Of a DNA stretch of 36,052 bases, positions 23,985 through 34,700 are shown one piece after another. Origin of the DNA: Muribaculaceae bacterium (GTDB taxonomy: Bacteria > Bacteroidota > Bacteroidia > Bacteroidales > Muribaculaceae). The notes under the pieces are model-generated. The model saw only the letters and a program-made list of their open reading frames with translations. It was not told the origin of the DNA and did not search any database. The stretch covers positions 1 to 36,052 of the forward strand of contig JAFTDD010000012.1 of assembly GCA_017454355.1 (NCBI GenBank). The letters run 5' to 3'. Position 1 is the stretch's first letter. Each line of letters begins with the position of its first letter. The position numbers were made by a program, and so were the translations under genes.

Positions 23985-25661
23985 CTAACGTCTAATCAGG
24001 CGGCCGTTCTCGATGACGAGGCCGCGGTAGTCTTTGCCAACGGGCTGCCCGAGCAGGTTGTAGCGCGTTGTGACAGTCGACGGCTCGACGGCGCGGACTT
24101 CGTCGATACCTGTCACGGGACTCGTGGGCAGGTGGAGCGGCATGACGAGGAAGTTGTCGCTCAGGCCGCCCTCAGTGTAGGCGCTGACGCGCCATGCGCG
24201 CGGCGCGCCGGCACTGCCCGAGGACACCGCGCGACGTGTGATCGCGTCAAACGGATAGTTGCCATCGCTCTGCAACGAGGGCTCCGTCGCGTTTTCCAGC
24301 AAGGTCATGTCGGCCTTGAGGCCGCCCTTGATGGCATGGACGTTGACACCGGCCTCCGGCGCGGGCACATAGAACTCGTTGTTGTCGCTGTATATCGTCC
24401 ACTCATATTTGGCGTACTCCTGCGGCTTGGGACGCACAAAGGCGTAGGTCTTGCCGTCGTTGGCGCCCACCTGGGTGCGGCTCATCAGCGAGGCGGGGAT
24501 ATACGTGTTGGGCACGTAGGTTGCCGCGGCACCCTTGACGGGCTCCTCGCTCACCTCAATCACAGGGTTGATTTTGTCGCGCAGCACGCCGGTAATCGTG
24601 CCGCCATTAATCTTGTAGCCCTTGAACGCGTCGGGCGACACGAGGCCTTCAACAGCGACCCAGTTGCTCTGGTCATAGACGTTGCCTCGCGCGGCCAAGA
24701 AGCCCGTCTCGACCATATAGTTCCTCTCGCCCTCGCGCGCCACGTCGGGCGTGAGCCACCGGTTGTCGTCCTTGCAGTAGAGCGCGCCTTGCCGGTCGGC
24801 ATAGACAGCCGTCAGATCGTCGCTGACGGTGTAACTCCTGCCCACCACGCCATAGTTGACAATCCACCACAGCGGATAGACGTTGTCGTCCTCGTCGATA
24901 GCCGATAGCCACGCCGTGAACTTCTGACTGTCGATGTAGGCCTGCCGCATCCCTTGCGGCACGTGGAGGGTGGTGCCTGTGGGCGTGTTGAACTCCGTGC
25001 CGCCATGCGGCAGCACGCCGTCCCACCAGCCAAACGCGTCGAGTGCCGCCGTTTCCGTCATCAGGAACCACACGTCGGTCACCGACGTGCAGTAGAGGAA
25101 CGCCTCGCTTCCGATGTGTTGCACGCTGGACGGTATCACAACCGACGTGAGCGACGCGCACTCGGCAAACGCCTCGTCCTCGATGCGCATCAGGCCCTCG
25201 CTGAGCAGCAGCGTGTTCATGGCCGAGCAGCGGAAGAAGGCCGCGTCGCCGATGGTTGTCACCGAGGCGGGTATAATCGTGCTCTTGAGGTAGGTGCAGT
25301 CGATAAACGCGTTTCGGCCGATGGTCTGGATGCCGTCCTCGATGACAAGCGTCTCGATGACGGTCTTCTCGGTGTAGGGGCTGGAGTTGGCCGAGAAGTT
25401 GAAGGCGTTGTCACCCACGGCGACCACGTCGAGGTCGTTGACGATGGCGCGGATGCGCAGGTCGACGATGGGTGTCGCCTCGTCCCAGGCGGATGCCACG
25501 TATCCGTTGAGGTCGGTGTCCCAGGTGTAGACCACGCCGTCGACGGTCACCTGATAGTCGGCGGCGGTGACGGCCGTCCACGACGCGAGCAGCAGCATGG
25601 CGGCCACAGTGCAGCGGCAAGGCCGCCACGCGCGCCACTGTTTCAATAGTTTGTTTATCAT
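23985..25661 (-). CDS. BspA-type leucine-rich-repeat surface protein with shared C-terminal module
   Basis: The 558-residue protein has a signal sequence (hydrophobic VAAMLLLASWTAVTAA at about 19-34). BspA/TpLRR-like repeats span about 100-200, with TIGRNAFIDCTYLKSTIIP, TTIGDAAFFRCS and HIGSEAFLYCTS fitting the IGxxAFxxC pattern. Residues 266-475 align with 1521-1735 of the S8 protease: shared DDLTAV, LYCKDDN, SNWVA, NPxI, Y/TxFVxPKP. The end (TTRYNLLGQPVGKDYRGLVI to GRLIRR) resembles a type IX secretion sorting domain. The last codons and the stop fall in a TCTAACATCTAAAA repeat (about 23956-23994). BspA-like proteins act in binding host proteins or other cells; the ligand is unknown here. 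It lies 66 bp after the giant gene on the same strand with no promoter seen between, so the two may be co-transcribed. Confidence 0.88.
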   Translation of the reverse strand: MINKLLKQWRAWRPCRCTVAAMLLLASWTAVTAADYQVTVDGVVYTWDTDLNGYVASAWDEATPIVDLRIRAIVNDLDVVAVGDNAFNFSANSSPYTEKTVIETLVIEDGIQTIGRNAFIDCTYLKSTIIPASVTTIGDAAFFRCSAMNTLLLSEGLMRIEDEAFAECASLTSVVIPSSVQHIGSEAFLYCTSVTDVWFLMTETAALDAFGWWDGVLPHGGTEFNTPTGTTLHVPQGMRQAYIDSQKFTAWLSAIDEDDNVYPLWWIVNYGVVGRSYTVSDDLTAVYADRQGALYCKDDNRWLTPDVAREGERNYMVETGFLAARGNVYDQSNWVAVEGLVSPDAFKGYKINGGTITGVLRDKINPVIEVSEEPVKGAAATYVPNTYIPASLMSRTQVGANDGKTYAFVRPKPQEYAKYEWTIYSDNNEFYVPAPEAGVNVHAIKGGLKADMTLLENATEPSLQSDGNYPFDAITRRAVSSGSAGAPRAWRVSAYTEGGLSDNFLVMPLHLPTSPVTGIDEVRAVEPSTVTTRYNLLGQPVGKDYRGLVIENGRLIRR

Positions 25662-25680
25662 CTGTCAGTTGATAGTCGAT

Positions 25681-25706
25681 GGTGGACGGGGCGACGCCCG
25701 CCCACC
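25681..25706. other. Hairpin between the giant gene and the LRR gene
   Basis: GGTGGACGGGGCGACGCCCG followed by CCCACC folds into a GC-rich stem with a small loop. No T-run follows on the minus strand, so it looks like an attenuating or mRNA-stabilising hairpin rather than a full terminator. Confidence 0.45.
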
Positions 25707-25727
25707 ATGAACGCTAATTTATAATTA

Positions 25728-28700
25728 CTATTGCTTGACCACGCGCTTGACCACGCGGTTGCCGCCGGCGGCAATCGCCTCGACAAAGTAGACGCCGGCA
25801 GGCAACTCGCCGATGCTGAGCGACGTCACGTTGTCGTTGATATTGGTCTGCCGCGCCACGCAAGCACCGCTGGCGGCATAGACGGCCACCACACTCAGCA
25901 GGCTGCCCGAGCGCACGTTCACCACATCGCGCACCAGGGTGGGCGTGATGATGATGCCGTCACTGTCGGCGTCGATGTCATTCACACCGGTAGTCTTCAC
26001 GTGGAAGAGGATCGGATTGTCGAGGTCACCGTGAATGATGTCGCTACCCCAAGGGAGTTTCTCCTCGATGGGTATTTGCTTGCCGTCGATAACGGTAGCG
26101 AAGGACGCCGAGAGGCTGCTCTCGTTGGCGTTGCCCGGCACGGTGAGCATGTAGTAGCCATCGGGAGTGGCGCGGCCGACGCTGCGGCACTCGCCCAGTA
26201 TGAACGATGCCACGGTGAGGGTGTCGACCTGCTCGCCGTCGACCATCACGCGCGCCACAACGTTCATGTTGTCGCTGAACTGATGGTGGTCAACCGGGTT
26301 GAAGATCGAGCGCAGCGGGGCACGGAGCGGAGCGACAGGCATCTCGCTGTGGCTGTCGATAACCGGATAATGGAAGGTGACGTCCTCGGTGTTGAGCGAC
26401 CTGTAGTAGTAGCCCTGGCCGGGGATGAGAGCCGTGAGTTCGCCTTCCCATTTGTATCCGTCGTAGAAGGCGACCGCCTCTTTGCTCTTGACCATGTCGC
26501 CGCGGGTGGGGTTCAGGTCGGCGAAGGCCTCCTGCAGGCTGAGGTTGTAGATCGAGATCGGGCCAATCCAGTTCCAACCCGGACGGATGGTCTGCGGCAT
26601 GGTGGCGGGGTTGACGGCGGTGCCGTTGATGGCGTGGCGCAAATCAATCTTCACCTTCACCTTGTAGAGATTGCCCACATCGACACTCTCAAGGCCGCTC
26701 TGCTGCCAGACGGTGCCGCTGTTCATGGCGAAGCCCTCCTTGCTCTTGATGGTGTTAAAGGAGCGTGAGTGCCCGAAGACGCTCTCGAGGTCCTTTTTCT
26801 CGGGCTCGGTGTAGAGCGAGATCCAGTTCCAGCCGGTAGCGAGGTCCAGAGACTGCTCGACCCGGTCACCGGTCACCCACTTGACCGGGTTGTCGTAAGA
26901 GCCGATAACGCCGTTGGGGTGGTAGGTGACGTTGTAGGTTTTTCCGTCAATGACGGCTTTCACGTCGCTGAGCACCACGCCGCGGTCGGCATCATAGATG
27001 CGGAAGACGATAGGCTCATTCTTGGTGATGTCCTCGTAGCCGTAGACGGTCAGGTTCACGAAGTAGGCGTCGCGCGTGGATACCAATTTCGGCTCAGCCA
27101 CGCCCAGGCACTCGCCGCTGACAAATGCCGCGATGATGGTGTTGGGGTTGCTGCAGATTTTGTCGTCAAAATAGATCTGACCGACGAAATTCATCGAACT
27201 CTCATAGTCTCTGGGATTGACGCTCCATGACGGCTCGTTGCCCCAGACATAGACGCTGACGGGCAGCGGAGTGCTGATATCGTCATCGTTGACGGCATAG
27301 ACATAGAAGACGTGTCTTCCGAGCGGCGCGTTGGTACCGATGACAAATTCAATCTCGGTCGACTCGTTGATGCCGAGCACACCCGAGGGGGTGTTGAGGG
27401 TCACCCACGACGGCAGGCCGGTGATGGTGAAGTTCTCGCTTGCGCGGCCCTTGTTGCGCAGGGTTGTGCTGACACGCGATTCAAACAGTCGTCCCTTGTG
27501 GATCACGAGGCCGTCGTACTGTGCCCAGACCAGGGTCCGGTAGTCCACCTCGGCACTCCACGTGATCGTCTCGGAGAGGTTGTCCTGCATGTCGCGCACG
27601 TTCTTGACGGTGAACGTGAGCAGGTTGCCCTGCATTCTGGCCGGCAGCGTGTTGAGGTTGATGTAAATCTCGTTGCTGGAGGCGACAAAGTCAAAGTCGA
27701 GGTTCTGCTTGAGCGGCGCGGTGCGCAACGCGGGAGCCGTGGCGGCTTGCGTGACGCCGTCTCCCAGAGCCGCTGGCGTGGTGATGTGATGCTCACCGGG
27801 TGCCGCGTTGTCGAGGCTGAACTCCTTGACGATGTTGTTGTTGTCATCCAGTCGGCCGTGCTCCATCGGATAATAGGCGATCAGGCCCGCCACAGTCGCG
27901 GTGTCCACCTGGTTGTAGCGGTTGGCGATGAGCGAGGTGCCATCGGTGGCAACATTCCAGAAGCGGACTTCGTCAATGTCGCCGGTGAAGCGGTTGGTCT
28001 CGGCAGGCGTTGCCGAGGGCGAGGAGCGCTTGAGCATTGAGCCGATGTAGATGTAGTCGCCCGAAGGCTCGGGAATGGTCTGCTCGGGAATGGTCTTGAC
28101 GGCCCCGCCGTCCACATAGGCCACCGCGCCCACGCCGCGATGGACGTTGAGGGCGAAGTGGTGCCAGTTGCCGTCGTTGTAGTTGACGTCAGTTAGGATA
28201 ATCGGCAGACCGTTGGTGTCGAGCGACGTGTTCTCCTCCTTGTCATAGACTTGCAGCACAAGCGAGTTGTCAACGTCAAAACTGAGCGAGATGCGGTCGG
28301 TGACCGAGAAGAGCGTCGCGCGGGCGTTCTTGTCCTTCTCGCCACGGAACCACATTTCCATCACGTAACTGTCGGTGGGACGCGGCGAGATGCTGCCGAT
28401 GGGGATTTTGATGGAGCGCTCGCCATCGAGGTGGGCGGCAAGGTTAGAGTTCTCGATATTCCACGTCTCGGCCGGCAGGTGGATATTGCGGCCTCGGGCG
28501 TAGTCAGTCACGAGTGTGCCGTGTCCCTCGTCCATCTTCCAGTATCCCACCAGTCCGGGCATATAGGAGGCGACGACCTCGTCCTTCTGTCCGAGCAGGG
28601 TGCGCACGGGAGTGTTCTTGTTCCAGAGCGTTAGTTCCTGCATCGTGCCGGTGTATCCGCGTCCGAGGACGATGCGTCCGGTGTTGTCATAGTCGGGCAC

Positions 28701-31700
28701 GGCGAGTTCGTCAAAGAGCATCGTCTCCTTGTCGTCCTCGGCCACAAGCATGGTGAGGGTGTTGTCGCCGGCGGTGGCGCCCTTGACGTAGTTGAAGGCG
28801 AGGAAGAGCCACTTGTCGGCGGGGACGGCCTCGGCCGAGGTGGCCGTGGTGCCGTTGATGTCCGCCACCACATTACCGCTGTCGTTAATGCTCAGCGAGA
28901 GGTGGTTGCCCTCCGTTCCATGCTCAATGAGCGAGCCGCCGGTCTGCCGCTTGAACCACAGCGAGCCCGAGAAACTCGTGTTGGTGATGGGCAGGTAGGC
29001 TTCGGTCTCGATGGAGTTGCCGTTGAACTGGAGTGACACATCGTGGTTCACCTGCGAGTCGTTGAGCGAGCCGGTGATAAAGAAGTTGGTGTCCTTGGTG
29101 AGATAACTCTCGCGGATCGCCTCGTTGAAGCGGATGTAGATATCATCGGTGGGGGTGAGCAGACCGGAGTTGGGGTAGGCCTGTCCGAGCAGTTTCGGGC
29201 CGCGCGTGTCGCGGATGACGGTTTGCTCGGGTGTCTGGTTGGTGTACTCCTTTTTGCCGAAGAGGCAGATGCTCTCGGCGGCGACGATATAGTTGCCGTC
29301 AATGCCCGGCAACTCGAGGCTATAGACTATATCCGGCTGCTCCGAGCCGAGCAGAGACTGGAGTTCGTTTTCGTGACCATCGGTCATATACTCGCTGCTT
29401 GTGAGCCACTCGTGGGCTGTCACCCACTGCGCGTCGCCGGCGAAGCGGTACTTGAGGCGCACGCCCTTCAAGCCGGTGAACATGCGGTTGATGTCACCGA
29501 TGGTGACCTTGAGTTGCTCGCCGCTCTGCACCGCGCGCTCGTTGAGGATGTTCTTGTCGAGTTTGAGGGTGATATTAGGAGCCGCCGGCACGAAGTGGGC
29601 GCTGAACGACACATCGCCGAAAGTCCACAATGCCGGGTTACACGTGTTGGCAATGACGAGGGTGACATCGTTGTAGTCGAGGATGGAGTTGTCACTCTGC
29701 TTGATGGTGAGCGTCTTGGTCAACGGCACGCCATACTGCAGCCACAACTCGGTGCCGTTGAGCAGCGACTGGCCGTCCATGAAGATTTGCAGGCCGTTGG
29801 GGTTGGAATCGGTCTTGACCATGAGGAAGACCGGCGAGAGTTCCTCGTGCACCTCGCTCTCGTTGTTGAACACGACTTGCACCTGGGCCTCCTGACCGGC
29901 GGGGATATCGACCAAGTTGCGCACGGGCATCGAGATCTTGGGATTATCGAGTTTCATCGTGGCGTAGTCGAGCGTCTGTCCGGGACGGTAGTACTTGGTC
30001 TTGGTCTCACCCTCGTAGGGGCAGCGCGTCTGGCCGCCACGCGTGCGGAAGATGGGTCCCCAGTTGTTGGGCGACCTGTAAATGTCCACGGTGTGGGCGT
30101 TGCCTCGCTGCGTGTCGTTGAGCGTATAGGAGAAGCGCTCGTTGGTCGTGGTCTCGTCGACGTCGTACTTGGTCTGGTGGTAGCCGATGTCGGTGTTGGA
30201 GATGATGATGGCACCCATCTTGTCCAACAGGAAACCGTTCTTGCCCCTATAGGCAAGGCCGGTGGAGAAGACCTCGGTGGAGTTGTGAACCTCCTTGGAG
30301 GAGGAACCGGTGCTGTTGGTGACGGTCACGCCGCGCTCAAACGACTCGTTGCCGAGTTTGTAGGTCTTGGCGTCGCCGAAGGCCTTGAGTTTGTCCTCCT
30401 CGTTCTCGGCGAGTTTCTGCTTCCACTTGTCAACAATCTCGTTGCACCACATCACGCTGTCGATGCCCTCATATCCCTTCGGGAAACGGGCCCAGTAACT
30501 CGGGCCGTCAAAGCCATTCTTGGCCTCGGCACCCCACACAGCCTCGTCTTTGTTCGACGTGCCGTACTTGGGGTCGGTCTCCTTGAGGTAAGTATAATAG
30601 GTGGGCACAAGGGGATCCTCCTCAATCTCGGCAGCCGAGGTGATGTGCTTGAGCATCGAGTTGCGAGTGCGCTTGATGTTGTCAAACAGCGTCGTCTCGA
30701 TATACTTTTGCGAGAACTCGAAGTGGGTGTTGAACTTCTCGTCCATGGCCATGGTTTCCTCCATGGAGACGCGCCAGTTGCCGCTGTTGTCCTTGAAGAG
30801 GCCCACCTTGTCGGCGGCGCCGATGATGTAGTTGGTGGAGTAGCCGATAAACACATCGCCGTCGCGACCCACATAGACGTTGGACGAACTGGTGGAGGTC
30901 GACTTGGAGTTGGTGTAGGTGACCGAGGTGTGATTGTCCCAGGTCTTGTTCACGTCATACTTCCACGACACTTGATTTTCGCCGATAATAGTGTTATAGG
31001 TCAGTTTGCCGAAGAATGCTGTGCCGATAATCAAGTCAGTCTCAAATGACGTGCGGATGTCAACTCCCAACTCGGTGTTGTTGTGCACGCCACGGACGGT
31101 GTAGGTGTAGTCACACGTGATGCTGTCGGTGGCCCAGGTGGTGCTGGAAGCGTCGCCCGGCGGGTCACGCAGCACCATCTGCACGCGGTTGGGGCCGGCG
31201 GTGATGAAGTTGTTGCCGGTGGGCACCACTCCGGTGATAATAGCGTTGAGCCCCTGGTCGTTGCGCCACAGCCGCGTGGTCTTGTTGATGACGGTCGAGG
31301 CGTTCATGTTGCGGGTGTAGGGGGCCGTCAGGCTCGGTATGCCGGCGTTCCACTTATAGACGCCCTTGCCGATTGAGTCGAGTTTCACCTGCTCGGCGGT
31401 GAGCCGGACGAATTCGCCTCGCTTGAGTTCATGGCCATCGGGAGTGATGGTATCCTTCGCGGCGATAATCGCGCCGTTGCCCAACTCGTTGTCAAACGTG
31501 ATAATCGAATCGGCGAGGGCGTCCTCATACCGTCGGCCCGCCTTGTCGAAGTCGTAGTTGACGTAGGGCTCATAGGCATGGATGTTGAATGAATATTCGC
31601 GGCTCATCTGGAAGATGGGATAGCCGTAGTTGTAGGTAACCTTGCCGGTCGTCTCATCATAACTGTAGATGGGCAACTTGACGTCCTTGCCGGCATCGCG

Positions 31701-34700
31701 CACCACGATGGTGTCGGTGCCGAAAGCACCCGCCGGCGCACCCTGCTGCGTGATGTCAAGCACGGGTTGGGAGCGGTAGGTGAGCATCAGTTTCTTGTTG
31801 CACTTGAACAGCGGCAACGGCTTCTTGTCGGCGGTGTACATGGTGTCCGGCCTGATGGTGTCGTTGGGGTTGCGCATGTCGATGGCCGGGACGCTGCCGA
31901 ACATCTCGTCGCGCTCCACCTCGGCGTTGTTGGGGAACTTGACGCTCTCCACCTTGTAGCGGATGGGCGGGATGAGCGCGCTGAACTCGCCGGTTTTCTC
32001 GTCGGTGGTGATGACAATGAGTTTGGCGTCATCGAGGGTGCCGCCGGCGCGGTAGGCGACGCTCTTGATGGTGTCGGCCGCGGAGGCCACGGGCAGGTTC
32101 GCGCTGTTGGGAACCCACTCGGTGGTGGTGCCCTCAACGTGCTGCACGGCGTTGATCATTCGCTGCGGGTGGTCAAGCGGCGAGAGCGTGATGACCGCCT
32201 TGCCGATGTTGTTCTCGCTCGCGCCGTAGCCCAGCGGCTTCTTGCCCTCGGTCTCGCCGCCGACGACGCGTCCGGCCACGATGGCGAGAGTGTTGTCGAA
32301 GAAGTCGATGTGGGTATCCTCAAGGAACTCGTAGGTGCCGATTTCCTTGGCCGGGTAGCGGCCGGCGCCCTCAAAGGTGTGACCCGTGCGGCGCGCCTCG
32401 ATATAGTGGCTGCCGATGGGCACCTGGATCTCGTACTCGCCGTTCTCGTCGGTGACAATCAGTTGGTCGTTCTTGTTGCAGGGCACGCCGTCAACATAGA
32501 AACTCACGCTGTCCACCGGGATAGTCGTGCCGCTGTAACGGATGGTGCCGCGCACCTTGAAACTCGACACGTCGGTGAAGTCGGCGTTATTGATCGTCAT
32601 CGATGTGCCGCCGATGAATGCCGAGCGGCTCGTGGGGTTAAAGGCGTGGATGCCCTTGGTGGGATAGACGCTGTAACGCGTGCCGCTGCCCGCGAATGGG
32701 ATGCCGCGGATCTCGTACTCGCCCTTGTCGTTGGTCATGCCGTAGGCCGAGAGTTGGTCGCCGGTGGGAATGACGTCGCTGGGACGCGTGTTGGCACCCA
32801 GGGTGACGTGGTTTCCGTTGGGCTGGCCGTTGGTGCACGAACTGTCGAAGGCGTACTCCTCGAGGCCCTCGTCAAAGGTGATGTAGGACTTCAGGCCGTC
32901 GCTCTCACCGCTGATCAGGCGGTCGACATCGGCGGTAATCTCATTGGTGGTGAGCACACGGTTCCACACGCGCACCTCGTCGACGTTGCCGGTGAAGTCG
33001 GGCAACAACACCCAGTCGTTGCCGTCAAAAAATTGGTCCGCCCCTGAGAATTTCATTTTCATATTCTTGAAGCGTGGACCGTAGTATCCTCTCCAACTCT
33101 TGGAGTCTCTGGCCTCGATTGTATATGTGAGGAGAGTTGCCCACTCCGGAATTGTGAACTCGACAGAATAGGTTTGCCATTCACTGTGCTCTGTCCTATC
33201 GTCACAGACGGTTACCTGGTCAATATGGCCGCCACCAGTCATTGTCACCGTCACAAGCGCCGCATTTGCTCCCCATGGGGCTGACATCTCCACCGAGGCT
33301 TTGACATTATAGCCGACCATCTGTGACGAGACTGAGACTTCTTTAGAGGCGGTAATGGTCTGGTGGCTTGATGCGAAAGCGCCATCAATAATCTTCCAGC
33401 CGTAATCGGGATCCCGGCCGATATCAGACAGTTCCCAACCGTCCAACGACGCGCCGCTCTCGTCCATCAGCGGTGTCTTAAAGAAGGCCTCGATATAATT
33501 TGGCGTGGCGCTAACGTTCTCTTCGTTGGCAACCATCTGGTTGCCGGCGGTGTAGGTGGTGACCTTGTTGCCGTCACACAGCAGCGACACCTGCGAGAAC
33601 TGTCCCGCGGGGATGCCGCCGGCAACGGTACCCTCCAACAACAAGTCATACAATGCCTTGCTCTTGTTGTACCGCAGGTCGAGTTGCACCGGCTCGCTCA
33701 TCAGCGTCATGGTCTCGGCGACGCTGTCGGGCCTGACGAACATCTGCAGGGTGAACGGCTTGTGGTCGTTGACCACACCGCCGAGGTTGGTGAAGCGCAG
33801 CGCGTCACCCTTCTCGAGCACGGCGCGGCTGTGGTAAGGCGCGCCGGTGCGGGCATCGCTCTCGCGCGAGAGGCTCACGCGCACGTCGCCCACCGCAGTG
33901 CCGCCCTCAAACTGCACACGGCCGCTGATCACGCCGGAGGCGCGGCTGAAGCCCACATCGCGCATCGTGTTGCCAATCACGCGTCCGCCGCCATCACAGT
34001 CCTCGCCGTAGGCAATCACGCGATACTCATAGTAGCGGCAAGGCTCGGCGGTCTTGTCGGTGTAGGTGTAGGTGGTCTTGGTGTCCTCCTCCTCGTAGAT
34101 TGAAATCCAGTCGTCGCTGCCGATGTAGCGGCGCTGCACGTCGTAGAGCGTGGGCTTGGTGCCCACCTGGCGCGCCTTCCACTTGATGACCACCTCGGTG
34201 CCGGCGGTGCCCTTGGTGGCGTCGACCGCGGTGACGGCACTCACTCCGAGCACGTGGGCATAGATGGTGTCGCTGTAGAGATGCACCTTGTTATCGGCAA
34301 GATCGACTTGCACGAAGTAGCCGTACAGCGAGCACGCCGAGGCGGGCTTGTCGTCGGTGAACGACGCCTTGCCGGCGTTACGCGCCACGGTGACCTCGGT
34401 GTAATTGCGGGTCACGGCGCCGCCCGGCTCGATGCGGTGCACCTTGAAAGTGATGTCGTTCTCGCTCTTGGGCACGTTACCGAAGGTCCAATTCACCTGC
34501 ACGTCGTCGGTGGCGTTCATGTCCTGCACGAGGTGCATAGGGATAACGGGCACCGTGCTCGTGCGCACCTCGGTGGCATTGACCACTGTGAGCGCCTCGG
34601 GGTTGGACGGAATGTCGATGTCTCCCCACGAGTTTTTCTTCATGAACACCTCGTAACGGTAATATTTGCCGTACTCGAGGCCGCGGGAACTGTTGTCGGT

